From: Megachile rotundata
Lineage: Eukaryota > Arthropoda > Insecta > Hymenoptera > Megachilidae
Direction: 5' to 3'
Length of the DNA: 64,000 bases
Assembly (NCBI RefSeq): GCF_050947335.1
Contig: NC_134993.1
Coordinates: 6,448,001 to 6,512,000 of the forward strand
This document shows, piece by piece, positions 41,691 to 53,187 of the stretch (its first letter is position 1; the number at the start of each line of letters is the position of its first letter). The notes beneath the pieces were generated by a model. It saw only the letters and a list, made by a program, of their open reading frames with translations. It made no database searches and was not told where the DNA came from. Both the position numbers and the translations under genes were made by a program.

Positions 41691-41830
41691 AAAGGTCCCT
41701 GATAAAAGTTGTAAGGTTTCATGGAAGGTATAGCACCGTAACCTTAGATTATTCTTAGAATGCAATTTTAATGGTCATTTCGCGATCAAATTGGTTTTTT
41801 TAAATATGACGCTTTATATTTTCTTTCGAA
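41690..41830 (+). repeat. Left arm of a large imperfect inverted repeat
   Basis: aaaggtccctgataaaagttg ... gattattcttagaatgcaattt is the inverse of 44740-44863 at roughly three quarters identity by eye. The two arms enclose 3 kb containing gypsy reverse transcriptase debris. Confidence 0.65.
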
Positions 41831-42382
41831 AATGAAAAGAATATTCAATTTCGGGTCGACAAGTACACTTCTGATAAAAAATTAATAGGTAATGATATTA
41901 CGGATATCCGAAATTCGATTGTGCAACTTATATGCAAAACGATATCCCAAATAGAGACAGCCATCCATTAACAGTTTTCAACGAGTTGTGAAGTTGTATT
42001 CAGAAATGGGATGCGTTGCAATAAGAAAACGACATTGAATGAAAATTGTTATTAGAGAAAATGTTCTTTGAAAATTACTGTTTCAGAAATTACTGTAGTA
42101 GCTGTAGTGGCCAGTAATTCACTGAAGCGACATAAATTCTATTATGTGCTTAATGGATCGAAGTACAGAAATTGTTTATATCAATAATTGCCACATTTGC
42201 TAAAAAATCGTATCTCTTGCAAAACGATTAAATATAATATGTGGTATTAACACGATAGTTGTCTATCTCATTATGCAACTCCATCTCGAGAAATATTAGA
42301 CAGAGATTATCATGATCGAAGGATAGTAGATTTTAGTAGGAAAACTGTTTGAGTTTCAAATAATAAATTTATTATTGATCCT

Positions 42383-44568
42383 AGTTACGTTGTGACTCGG
42401 TTTTTATGACTCGGTTGGCCCTCTTGACTAGATAGCACTGGAACAGGTACAACGGCGTACACCGGTGCAGAATCGCAGTCTGAATGCGAGGATGACCTCA
42501 TCCCTGATAAATTGGAGGCCATTGTCTGTGACACTGACTCGTAAGCATGACGTATACTACTAGCAGCTGCAACAACCATGGTGGCCTCACGCACCATTCT
42601 CGACCATTAGTAAGATCCTTGCTACGTGAGTTAGAGTTATTGCGATTTCTAGGTCGCCCGCCGTGGAGTCCTCGTCAAGTTCTCGTAGCACACGAACTCG
42701 GTCATCCTTGGCTACGCACAGTTTTCATTCCTCGTTTGCGTCCTGTTTATTAAAATCCAGTGTGTCCAAGATGATAGATTTTCCGAAAACAGATGTGTCA
42801 TATAACCACTCCCAATGCCGTCCTTGCTGGCGTTTGTCTAAAGGACGAAAGTAAGGTCCCAATTGAGCATGTTTAATAACGATGCCTCGGTCAGGCGTCG
42901 ACATGATTATTCGAAGGCTTATTGCTGGAGTTCTTCCCAAGATTCCACGACCTTCTTCCTTAGCAGTTAGGTCAGGGGTACTGCTACCTCAGAAAAATCT
43001 CGGAGAAATCGCTAGTACCATAATATGTAGCAGTCTGTGAAAGGTGGACTTCTTTCAGGTTGATTGAGGGTTGTAGTTCTGTGACCACAGGTCGCTTCTC
43101 GAGGTCGGTTCGGTAGCCTTCCTGGTTGACGAAGTATCCTAAGTATTTTAAGCATGTCTGCGCGAAATGGCATTTTTCAAATTTGGTGGCAGTTTCGTCG
43201 TTTGTGTCTTGCGGAAAATTTCGACCAATACCCACAAGTAGTTGTTAAAGGTAATCATGACGACCACGATATCGTCCAGGTAGGCAAATGTGTGGGGAGC
43301 CATTTCTGGAGTGATCACGCGATCGAAGAACCTCTGAAAGATAGAGGGCTAGAGTGAAGCCCGAATGGCATTACTGTGAACTTCACGAGTCCTGGACTCG
43401 TTGATGGCACAGGCGGTCAACGGCTGACTTACTAACGTGAAGGATATGTGTCAATATCCGTTTTAGACGTGGATAATTAACAGGTACTACAGCGTCGCGT
43501 TTACTTATGGTAACGGATGAATATTCTTGCGGATGACGTTGTGAGAGTGGCGGAAGTCGACACAAGAACTTTATTCCCCGTTTTTCTTTTTGGTCATTAC
43601 GATCAGTGAGAACCATGAGCTGCAGGACGGCAGAATGAGTCTGCGCAACTTTTCCACCTCTGTGTCGATCAGTCGTTGCGTGATAGTATTGCGAAGTATT
43701 GCGTTGCTTAATTAGCGTCGGGTCCTTCGGAAGGATCTCGCACTGTATCTAAGGTGCAAAACCTTAATATCACCGAATCTTTTTCTCTCGGCGGTGATGA
43801 GCTGATCTAGACGTCATTGCTCGACCGATGAAGAACCGATTAAATCGCTGGCTAGGGTGCGGGGTCCCAAGATAGTAGGCGGCCTATGATTCCTCCACAG
43901 TCAATGACGAATTAATCATGTAGCTATAGTCACAGCTTGCAAAGGATATCTATACCTAACATCATACTGTAGGCCCAATCTGGTCTACCTGTAATGCTCC
44001 ACCTAGCATTACAAAGAAGCGGCGGTGTTGTCGAACGCCGTTGATCGTGAACTAGCCTCGGTAGCAATGCTTGCTCGGTGTGTCTATTCCGCTGACTAGG
44101 ACGGTCATTTTGTGCCGGCAGTCCTTCCACCCGGCAATGCGGCAGATCTAGGCAGTGTGGTAACTGATGTATGGTGAGACTAACCCGATGTTCTGGAGAG
44201 TCCGCATGTTCTTTTCTTCTACCTGGATGTCCAGAAAGCCTGCGTGTCTTGCCTATCGAACTGGCAATTCTGACGTCGCACCATCTCCATGAACCTAATC
44301 CGGTCGTTGCTGACTTGTTGGACGGCGTTAGCAGGGGGCAGGAACGGGAGTGACGTACGCCGACGGTGAACTGGTATAGCTTATCTGTGCAACTGTGTAG
44401 GTCGATAGAACCGCGTAGACAGGCGATAGGCCCTCTCCCTTGCGTGTCGGGGTAGATACGTTCCCTACACCAGCCTGAGCAGCCTGGGTATTCTGTTACC
44501 ACATCCTCGCGATCTTGGCATAAAATTTCGGCTGGGAATTCGAGAAACTCCTTTAAGTGATTACGCAC
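42383..44568 (-). pseudogene. Gypsy reverse transcriptase region, heavily degraded
   Basis: Reading the minus strand from about 44568, a region that could be protease and linker is followed by VMPFGL near 43375, AYLDDIVVV near 43290 and KCHFAQTCLKYLGYFVNQEG near 43165, in three different frames. A further frame runs to 42385. There are many shifts and stops. Only the order of reverse transcriptase blocks supports the call. Confidence 0.7.
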
Positions 44569-44739
44569 GTAGGCGGCGTTTGTTTACATTGAGTTGTTTT
44601 CAATGTTGTTTAGGTCGTTGATCCCAGATAAAATAGAGAATGGGTATGTGTTGGCTAATTTTTAAAATATCTCATCATCTATCATTTTCATACCATAAGT
44701 GTACTTTTAGACGCGAAACTGAACGCTCTTTTAAACTCT

Positions 44740-44863
44740 AAAAGAGAAAATACACCTTCCTATTTATCTCGAAATGACTTTCAAAATTGCATTCCAAGAA
44801 TAATCTGAGGTCTCGGTGTTATACCCCCGTTGGAACCCTACAATTTTTGTCTGGGACATTTGT
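44740..44863 (-). repeat. Right arm of the large inverted repeat
   Basis: Inverse of 41690-41830, with the outer end at ctgggacatttg (44851-44862). Confidence 0.65.
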
Positions 44864-46572
44864 CAGGTATACCAACAGTATAAAGCGCTTACGTTAGCGG
44901 CGACTCTCACGCCACCTTCTGTTATTCTGTTCATTACACTGTCGTGCACGCACCACGTTGTTAGTGCGTATTTCAAGCAATGAAATAAATACTATTTTAC
45001 GTGATTGCCTTCTTTTGGTTGCTATAAGACCTCTAACCTTAACATGTACTTCGTCGTGTTTAATAAACGCTGTAAAAGTCCTTACATATTTTTTCTTTTC
45101 TATTCTATACAAATATCGTAAATGAGATCTTGGATGATACAGAATTATTGAGATATAATTCCATTTGATGCGTGTGTGAGCACATGCCAAATTATAACAA
45201 GGTTTCTCGAATGATTCAGAATCAATTTGAAGAAATAAGAAATATTATTACGCGCATATTAAAAAATATATCAAATATTTTAAACCTATCTAATTTTTCG
45301 GACAAAAATCTAACGTGAATATTTTTACTTTTGCATCACAGTGCCTACTGTACAGAATTTGATTCAAGATAGCACATTAATTAATACTATCGTCATCCTT
45401 ACAACAAAATATTGCTTAGCACGATAATAATTTTATTTTACTTTCTGTTTGGGCTGCGGAAATGGTACATCCAATGAAAAAGTATACTGTAGCGGAAAAG
45501 CGCTTATCTTGTAAATAATGTACATAAGTTAATTATAAGAAAACGTATGTGCCGTACACCGCGTAATCAGCGTACCTCGGGCAGGCAATGCCATAAAACC
45601 CTTGACAGTGAAAATAATCGTGTTGTGAACTGAAGTCAGTGCAGTGACCTCTGAGTGCTGTCAGCTGTGGTATACGGTGCCGATGTTACGGCAGGTCATG
45701 ATCAGCGGGACGACTCAGGACCCCCAACGCTTTCATTGAAGGATTATTTTCAAACAGGATTATTTTCAAACAATGGGTGAGTGCTATTTTAATAAATTTC
45801 CTGTGAATGTAAGGTAGACCGGTTAATACATTTATTAGATATTAAATTGAAACTCTTTTTTTGCGAACTGAATAATTATTTTTCATTAAAATGAGTAAAT
45901 TCATTGACTAATATTATTGTTAGAAGTAAAGCAAAAAATTTCCAATATTTAATTTCACATTCTTCATCGATAACGAATGGCAATATTCAATAAATTTCAT
46001 TTGCATAACTTGCATTAATTACGCATAATTAATTCCGTTCCTCCCTCATGATGAATGAATAAATAAACAATACTTTTAATTATTCTGTTCGTTATTTAAC
46101 TGAGTTTCGATGTAAAGACTTCGCGTTGGATGTTTAGACTGTTCCGAGGCAAAGACTCTTGATCGCGTTCGCGTTCAGCCGCTGGACTTCAAGCTATCGC
46201 TCCCGCTTCTCGACGCGCGAAATCCTCGCACTCTGATTGGTCCGTGTTTTTCCTTAATAATTCAAAAACGAAGCTTCAAACCCCATTTTCGCAAAGGAAA
46301 ATCTTGTTCAGAATGACGTCCTCTACCACCCCTTTCAGGGAGTAACACTAGTTACGGGACACCCTGTATAAATGCATATACATCAATGTTTTTACTTTTT
46401 GTACTACATATATATATTTTAAACTTTTATGAATGCGTAAATAAAGCAGCCATATACATTTAGCTGGACAGTTAAATTATATGACGAGCGCAGTCTGAAA
46501 GCTGTATATATTTATTGACCGTTTCGTGTTTTTATCGACGCTTTAGGTAATTTGGCCAAAACTGCGAAAATA
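44864..46572. other. Mostly AT-rich interval
   Basis: No supported gene. 45640-45790 has the feel of a 5' exon: an ATG followed at once by a GTGAGT donor, preceded by two copies of gattattttcaaaca. At 46355-46375 the string acgggacaccctgtata resembles a common terminal sequence of insect repeats. Confidence 0.4.
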
Positions 46573-47127
46573 GGTGAAAAGTACTATCTGACAGCAGACC
46601 ACACAGGGGGTGGGTTTGCCAGTTTTTGACATAATTAATTGGTGATGCTGAAATAATAATTATTAGAAGAAAGGAACTTGGAAAGAAGACTGCATATATT
46701 AATGTACTGGAAGGGATGATAAGATATTTTGGTGGAACACCTGGTGAATATGGAGTAGGGGTGATAACCCAATGTATACCCTCTTATTGTTGGACATTAA
46801 GGTTTTTCCCTTAGTTTTTTATCTAGTAATTTAATGTTATATATTTATTTATATATATTAATTTTTTCGTTTGTCGTTATTACATAGGATATATAGGTAA
46901 AGATGAGGTTATTTATAGATTTAAGGAGTAGTAGTCATTAAAAGGACGACTCCTGGCTGGGGGCACGAGCGTTTCTCTCAGTCAGGGGGAATCTAATAGA
47001 TATAAGAATTTGCATGGTGATATGAGTGGGGCCCTAATGAGTTGTGTGAGGTTTTGGTATGTTGTATACATGATTGAGTGATGTGTTCTTATAATTTTGA
47101 CGCTTAATTAACACATTGTTGACCGGT

Positions 47128-47187
47128 CACGAGTTAACTCGTGTTTTTATGGCCGAACGTTGCTGACCGGCCACGAGTAAACTCGTG
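47128..47187 (+). repeat. Paired palindromes in the piggyBac left end (family 1)
   Basis: CACGAGTTAACTCGTG (47128-47143), perfect, and CACGAGTAAACTCGTG (47172-47187), near-perfect. The centres are 44 bp apart and each is preceded by TGACCGGY. The first begins 16 bp after TTAA. Confidence 0.9.
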
Positions 47188-47343
47188 ATGCGTTTTTTTT
47201 TCGCATCGCTGTTGTTTTCTCTATTGGCGACCATACAGTGCAATTGTTGGTCAGTATAACACAAGCTGTTTCTCTCGATTATAAGACCCGCCAAATCTTT
47301 TGTTGTAAAAAATATTTAATAATTAAAAAATTTTTAAAAAACG

Positions 47344-49038
47344 ATGATGGAACGTAATGAAGAATCCTTCAATGAATTATACGCGGATGCTTTTTCTGAT
47401 TGTCCGAGTGATTGTGAATCAAATTGTGGTAACTGTGAAAATGATACTGTATCAGAAGATAGCGACTGTGATATCAGGCCACCAAAATATCAAAAAAGAA
47501 ATATAATAGCATCAGATAGTGACGACGATTTGGAAGAAGAGTGGAACGAACATGATATTACACCAAACTTACAGAATTATTTAAATATTCCTGGTGCAAC
47601 TATTGAATTTGGTGACGCGTCGACTATCAATGAAGTAACGGCTTTATTTTTTGATAGTGGTTTTTTTGATTTAGTCGTTACGCAGACCAATTTGTACCAT
47701 TCTCAAATGAAAGAGGTACATAAAATTTCTGCAAAAACGGTATCATGGACGGAAGTTACCACTAATGAAATAAAAAAATTTCTTGGATTACTAATATTGA
47801 TGGGCCAAACCAGAAAATCTCATTGGAGAAATTATTGGTCAACGGATCCTTTAGTTGAAACACCAATATTTCGAGCAACTATGTCCAGAATGCGATTTGA
47901 ACAAATTCTTACATTTTTTCATTTAAATGATAATACGCAACATACATCTCCCAAAGACAGACTTTGCAAAATTAGACCACTTTTGAATTATATTATTCCA
48001 AAATTTCAGTCCCTATATACACCCAAGCAGGAGTTAGCTCTAGACGAAGCAATGGTACCATACAGAGGACGCATCAGCTTTAGGACATACAACCCAGCGA
48101 AGATAACAAAATATGGAATTTTGATCAGAATGCTTTGTGAAAGTGAGAGTGGGTATATATGCAACTTCGAGATCTATTCGGGGCAAGGCAAAAAGCTGCA
48201 AGAAACAATATTGTCTGTGTTGGAGCCGTATCTTGGTCAGTGGCATCATATATATCAAGACAATTATTATAACAGTGTATCTACAGCCGAAATATTACTC
48301 AGAAAAAAAACACTAGTGTGTGGTACCATACGGGAAAACCGTGGCTTACCAAAGATCCTGATAGAAAAATGCAAAAGTCTGCACAGAGGAGAAATGACTT
48401 TTTTACGGAAGGGACCTGTTATCCTTATTGCTTGGAAGGATAAAAGAATAGTACGGATGATATCAACTATTCATGATGCTTCCATGAAATCAAGTGGAAA
48501 TCGAAAAAAAAATTATATAGACGATACAATCAAACCAACTTGCATATTGCAATACAATAAATATATGAAAGGGGTAGATCGTGCAGATCAGTACTTGGCA
48601 AACAGCAATATTTTACGAAAAACTGTAAAATGGTACAAAAAATTAGCATTTTTTCTGATAAACTGCACCTTGTTTAATGCTTATAAACTGTACTGTACCT
48701 ATCTGCCAGAAAATAAAACAAGATACAAGAGATTTCTACTGGAAGTAGCTAGAGAATGGATAAGTGTGGATTTCAAAGAATGTAGCATTGCACCTGACAC
48801 TCCTCGAATTTCTAAAACAGCTCCTTATAAAGACACACCCTTCAGGCTTTCCGGACAAGTAAGAGACCACGTCTTAGAAAAAATAGTCACTGCCAGAAAA
48901 GCAAATCCGACTAGAGCGTGTAGAGTATGCTCTTCAAAGGGAAAACGAAGCGAAACTAGATTTATTTGTAAAAGCTGTTGTGTACCATTACACGTAGGTG
49001 ATTGTTATACTGCCTATCATACGAAAAAGAATTATTAA
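47344..49038 (+). CDS. piggyBac transposase (564 aa), intact
   Basis: ATG at 47344 (a second ATG follows at once). The acidic N-terminal 70 residues are rich in D, E and S. The RNase H-like catalytic core follows, with the DDD residues in ALDEAMVPY (D234), YQDNYYNS (D306) and GVDRADQY (D412). NILRKTVKWYKK is the conserved tail of the core. The C terminus (526-560) has C-x2-C ... C-x2-C-C ... H ... C, a cysteine-rich finger that in this family binds the element ends. Length is typical (about 560-600). The enzyme excises and inserts the element precisely at TTAA. No stop or shift is seen, so it may be active. Confidence 0.95.
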   Translation: MMERNEESFNELYADAFSDCPSDCESNCGNCENDTVSEDSDCDIRPPKYQKRNIIASDSDDDLEEEWNEHDITPNLQNYLNIPGATIEFGDASTINEVTALFFDSGFFDLVVTQTNLYHSQMKEVHKISAKTVSWTEVTTNEIKKFLGLLILMGQTRKSHWRNYWSTDPLVETPIFRATMSRMRFEQILTFFHLNDNTQHTSPKDRLCKIRPLLNYIIPKFQSLYTPKQELALDEAMVPYRGRISFRTYNPAKITKYGILIRMLCESESGYICNFEIYSGQGKKLQETILSVLEPYLGQWHHIYQDNYYNSVSTAEILLRKKTLVCGTIRENRGLPKILIEKCKSLHRGEMTFLRKGPVILIAWKDKRIVRMISTIHDASMKSSGNRKKNYIDDTIKPTCILQYNKYMKGVDRADQYLANSNILRKTVKWYKKLAFFLINCTLFNAYKLYCTYLPENKTRYKRFLLEVAREWISVDFKECSIAPDTPRISKTAPYKDTPFRLSGQVRDHVLEKIVTARKANPTRACRVCSSKGKRSETRFICKSCCVPLHVGDCYTAYHTKKNY

Positions 49039-49469
49039 AAGTTGAATAATAAATATAATTTATTAAAGTTTATTTTTATTGTTTTACTTCCACATCCAAT
49101 TACGAAATAATAGCCGGTGACATGAAATAAATTTTCAGTAAAATTGCCGGTCAACAATGTGTTAAGATAGTCTGTAGTTATATAATATAACATACTTGAC
49201 CTAACTCCCCCTAGAAGCCGGGGCTACCTGCGTACCCACAGGTGAGCGTACACTTCCTGGGGGCAACTGCCGTAGCCCGTCCCAAGCCGGGTTAAAAGTA
49301 GAGGGGCTTAAGCTAATCTAACCTGTGATCCCTTATTATACCGGCCACCCAACGCCGGAGGTGGAAGAGATGCCGAAAGGCAAGTGCTCCAACCCCCGGG
49401 CTGAGGAACCCCAACTCGGCGGTGGTTTCGATCCAAAAAAAAAAAAGGTGAAAAGTACTATGAGAGCTA

Positions 49470-50150
49470 CTATCACTCATAAATTGCATTTTACTTGCAA
49501 ATTTGGATGCCCAAACGCAATTTTAACATACCAGAGCACATGTTTCATTGGTTTACTAACGAAAAAACTGGCAAAAATCTTCCAAATTAAAACATACAGA
49601 ATTTCATTCTTTCATCCTCAGTCCAATGGTGCACTGGAAAGAAGTCACCATGAATTTATTGAATATCTCAAACATTATATTACGGAACAAAAACAATGAG
49701 ATGAATGGTTACCTCAGGCCCTTTTTTCTTATAACACGAGTATACATGAAAGGACAAACTTCACGCCGCACGAATTAATATTTGGCAGAAAGGCAAGACA
49801 ACCATCGAATTTCGTGATTAAAAAAAAATCAGTACTTTCCCAGATTTCGTTGACAACTTAATTACAACTTTACACAACCTTCGCAATAAAGTCAAGAACA
49901 ATTTGCAACAAGCAAAACACCGGCAAAAATTTTATTGACAGGAAAATACGACCCGTACATTAGCAAACCGGCGAAAACGTTTTCCTACTCAACCCGCCAC
50001 GAAAAAATAAATTAGAGAAAGAATACTCTGGCCCCCGTATAATATCCAGGAACATTGGGGACAACAATGTAGAGCTGCAAATAAGAGAGAAAAATCAAAA
50101 AAGAATAGTACATAAGGATCGTGTCAGGAGGGCCTATGTACCAATCAAGG
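49470..50150 (+). pseudogene. Gypsy integrase fragment
   Basis: Reads FGCPNAILTYQ (the D block, with D changed to Y), KTYRISFFHPQSNGALERSHH (the E block) and DEWLPQALFSYNTSIHERTNFTPHELIFGR, then a frame-shifted C-terminal part ending near HKDRVRRAYVPI. An in-frame TGA follows TEQKQ at 49697. It is a different gypsy family from those at 27 and 57 kb. Confidence 0.85.
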
Positions 50151-50345
50151 ATTCAGAATCGATAATAAGGAAAATTCGGTTTTGGAATACAGGATGCGAG
50201 CCAAGTGCGCATGCGCAACGAAGTAGTTAACTTCATTGTTGCAAAAATCTAAGCACGTGGTTGCACAGGAGTAGGGAAGAAGGAAAAAAGGGAAAAAGAG
50301 AAGAGGAAGAAAAAATAACCAGAAAATAACCGACTGCTCAACGGA

Positions 50346-50597
50346 ATGTGCGTGCAGGATGAAGAAATTGTGATTACTTACAAATACAACCCTCAAATGA
50401 GGCGACTGTGCGGAGTTTGTGGTATGAGGACCAATATCGAGACTAGGACTCGAGCCCACCACTACGTATCGCGGGAAAATGTACAAGACATGACGCGGTG
50501 CCTGGGCTGCGGGAAAATTCTAAGCAGTATTCAACCAGCCAATACATGCACTACTCAGTGCATTTACTCAGTTCCGACTCTCGTCGGAACCGCATAA
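50346..50597 (+). CDS. Unrecognised cysteine-rich protein, copy 1 (83 aa)
   Basis: ATG at 50346. It carries RRLCGVCGMR, then a histidine pair (AHHYVS), then TRCLGCGKILSSIQPANTC, the spacing of a zinc ribbon or treble-clef finger (C-x2-C ... H-H ... C-x2-C). A second diverged copy lies 500 bp downstream on the same strand. It follows a gypsy integrase fragment, so it may be an extra 3' ORF of a retroelement. Not recognised. Confidence 0.5.
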   Translation: MCVQDEEIVITYKYNPQMRRLCGVCGMRTNIETRTRAHHYVSRENVQDMTRCLGCGKILSSIQPANTCTTQCIYSVPTLVGTA

Positions 50598-50844
50598 AGG
50601 ACCTGAACGGTGAAGAGAAAGAAATTTTTGACGGTGGAATGCTACTTCCATCCACCGATGATTGGAAAATCATAGAACTGTTCACCATGAATTCAGCTTT
50701 AAGAACGCAAGGATAAAAGTCAAGTGCCCATGCGCAACAACAAAGTGGCAAAGAAACTAGCCAAAAAGCACATTACTGCTACAAACCTCGTGGCGACACG
50801 AGTTTCGGAAGACAAAGAAAAAGAAGAAAAAGAAGTTAAATCAT

Positions 50845-51225
50845 AATGACTCAAACCAGTGAAAACCTATTAAACGGTATGTATGTATTCCGAATGAAGA
50901 GGTGGTGTTCACGTAAAAATTTAACCCGCAAATACGGCGCATTTGTGGAGTCTGCGGCATGCGGGCCAAACCCGAAGCAAGGAAACAGTGGTGGCATACA
51001 AGCAAGGAATCAGGTATACTAATTGAATTTTGTTGGAACGAATATACAATTAATTAATCATAAATAGAGGCCCACTACCATCTGTCCCGTAAATACGCAA
51101 GAGACCTAACGCGATGCATAGGCTGCAGGAAGACACTAAGCAGCATCCAACCGGCGCTAGCGTGCACAGAGTGCAGAAATCGCAAAGCAGAGCACAATAA
51201 GGGGGAAACGAAAGTTTTTAACCGA
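50845..51225 (+). pseudogene. Cysteine-rich protein, copy 2, broken
   Basis: The same order of motifs: EEVVFT, NPQIRRICGVCGMRAKPEA, then after about 60 bases of AT-rich extra sequence, HYHLSRKYARDLTRCIGCRK, LSSIQPALACTEC. The ATG at 50846 is out of frame with the finger, and the extra sequence breaks the ORF. It has GT- and AG-like edges and might be an intron. Ends where the ACCGACTTCG repeat starts. Confidence 0.5.
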
Positions 51226-51847
51226 CTTCGAAAAAGGAGGAGGTTACTCAATTCGATCAGTATTTTTTTTTTTTTTTTTTTTTTCTATGTGTGCCCGCCG
51301 ATTACGCCTAGCTGGATGGACCAATCGGAACGAAACCTTTTGCATCTGTTAGGTTCTGACCCCCCATTGGTACCATTATCAAAAAATTTTTCATTTTTTA
51401 ATTGCAAAGTATTGTTATTGCAAAAAAACCGGCAACTTTTGAAATAAAGTTTTCTCGATTTTAGTGCGCTTTTAATATCTTATCACGGACATGATTCTGA
51501 ACAATTTTGTTCATATACAAATTTCGCGGAAAGGTTTAGTTTTCGAGATATTAGCGAAAAATTGTTGAAAAGTTTTGAAATCAACTTTGGACGATTTTCA
51601 TGTCCTTTTAGTATGTTATCAGGGACACGATTCTGAACAACTTTTTCCTTATCCACAATTAAGGGGAAGCTTTAGTTTTCGAGTTATTAGCGAAAAACTG
51701 TTGTTACTAATATATTGAATTCTACGTATGCCTCCGTGTCTCTGGTGGTGTATGAGTCAACATGCAGTCGCCGATTTTCTACTGTTTCTACAAACACGTC
51801 TTGCCGGCCGGTAAAAAGCGTGAAATAAAATAATTTTTAGAAAAAAA
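51218..51847 (+). repeat. ACCGACTTCG dispersed repeat, copy 2
   Basis: Same order as 30221-31704 but with only one 165-bp monomer (about 51285-51440), followed by the gcgcttttaatatcttatc and ttcgagatattagcgaaaaa blocks. Confidence 0.75.
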
Positions 51848-52213
51848 TACACCGACTTCGAAATGCACTAAAAAGTATAAAATAATTTCTATTTCCTAAT
51901 GAAGTAATTTCTATTTCATTCAATCATACAATTACGTAACAGATATGAATGAAACCTATTTACTCGTTAGGTATTATATTAAATACATTTCAACCTTTTC
52001 GGAGGCGGCGCAAAATTAAAAGATTATTTTGAATATGTTATTTAATTTTGCGCCGCCTACGAAAAGGTTGAAATGTATTTAATATAATACCTAACGAGTA
52101 AATAGGTTTCATTCATATCTGTTACGTAATTGTATGATTGAATGAAATAGAAATTACTTCATTAGGAAATAGAAATTATTTTATACTTTTTAGTGCATTT
52201 CGAAGTCGGTGTA
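51848..52213. repeat. Near-perfect palindrome, about 173-bp arms
   Basis: From tacaccgacttcg inward the two arms match with very few changes, leaving about 20 bases of loop (ttaaaagattattttgaatatg region). The same arms at locus 1 (31705-32797) are separated by 750 bp. Confidence 0.92.
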
Positions 52214-52920
52214 TTTTTTTTCTAAAAATTATTTTTTTATAAGGGGATATTTACTTGCATCGTCAGACGATGGGAGAATCATCGAACTTGAAACCATTAC
52301 GTATAAAGACGGCAAACTATCCGTCATATTAAAGCAAAACAAAAATTATTTTGATATTATACATATGTTACGTTCCGCCTCCTCCCCACTACCTATATAC
52401 ATATTTTTTTTTTCTCTTTTCCCTTTTTGCGTCACAAAACCACACGTACCTACTTATATACATACGCATATACGCACATACCTATGTATCCACTAAGGTA
52501 AAATCCCAAGTCCGCTGCGAATGACAGTTATGCATTAAGTCCACGCGGATTATAAGGCTGCATCAGCGCTTATTCTTCTATAAAACGCTGACACATCATC
52601 AGCACTTTATAACCTAGAGCAACACAATATGCAATGCGTGATCAACGAACCAAAGACGCTGCTCAAGCATTTAGGCAATTAGATATACGACCAATTGTAC
52701 GTGCCCGATAAGCTCGCTCCAGCCGCTATACGATATTTTACCAACCGTCGCCCAACGGTTGCATAGATGCTTAATCCGCAACGATATTCAGTTGCATACG
52801 GTGTCAACGAAAAAGCGTCGGGCACCTGGTCCCACGCAGCGTCAGCGTCTGGACCGGCTTATCGCGCATCCCGAAGCGATAAGCGCGCATTAATATATGG
52901 GCCGCGCGGGCCCAAGAGAC
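52214..52920. other. Unassigned interval
   Basis: A 60-codon open stretch (52209-52380) has a fold-like pattern (GRIIELETITYKDGKLSVIL) but no match I know. The rest is non-coding, GC-richer after 52520. Confidence 0.4.
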
Positions 52921-53187
52921 ACAGTTAGAGTCAGTCAGACACAGTCAGCAAGAGTTCAGTCCGTTACAAGCAGCAGCAGTTACAGTTACGACAGTTAGAG
53001 TCAGTCAGTCACAGTCAGCAAGAGTTCAGTCCGTTACGAGCAGCAACAGTTACAGTCAGTCAGTTACGTCAGTTACAGTCGGTCAGTTACAGTCGGTCAG
53101 TTACAGTCAGTCAGTTACGTCAGTTACAGTCGGTCAGTTACAGTCGGTCAGTTACAGTCAGTCAGTTACAGTTAGTCAGTCGCTCGT
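52921..53187 (+). repeat. Minisatellite of AGTCAGTTAC-type units
   Basis: About 265 bp of degenerate repeats built from cagtcagt, cagttac and gtcggt blocks of about 14-15 bp, with a larger duplicated block (gtcagtcagtcacagtcagcaagagttcag type) at the start. No coding frame. Confidence 0.85.

Larger units (their letters stand above)
47112..49161 (+). mobile_element. Complete piggyBac transposon
   Basis: 2050 bp flanked by TTAA on both sides (47108-47111, 49162-49165). The terminal inverted repeats are exact for 15 bp: CACATTGTTGACCGG. Between the left end and the gene lie two palindromes. The right end lacks these but holds a second GCCGGT copy. The transposase frame is uninterrupted. Everything needed for movement appears present. 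Confidence 0.95.
46588..49446 (+). mobile_element. 5'-truncated LINE 3' end, split by piggyBac
   Basis: Bounded by the 15-bp direct repeat GGTGAAAAGTACTAT (46573-46587, 49447-49461) and ending in an A run after ggtttcgatcc. About 520 bp lies before the piggyBac insert and about 280 bp after it. No ORF remains, so the clade is open. The insertion interrupts gypsy integrase sequence. Confidence 0.82.
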
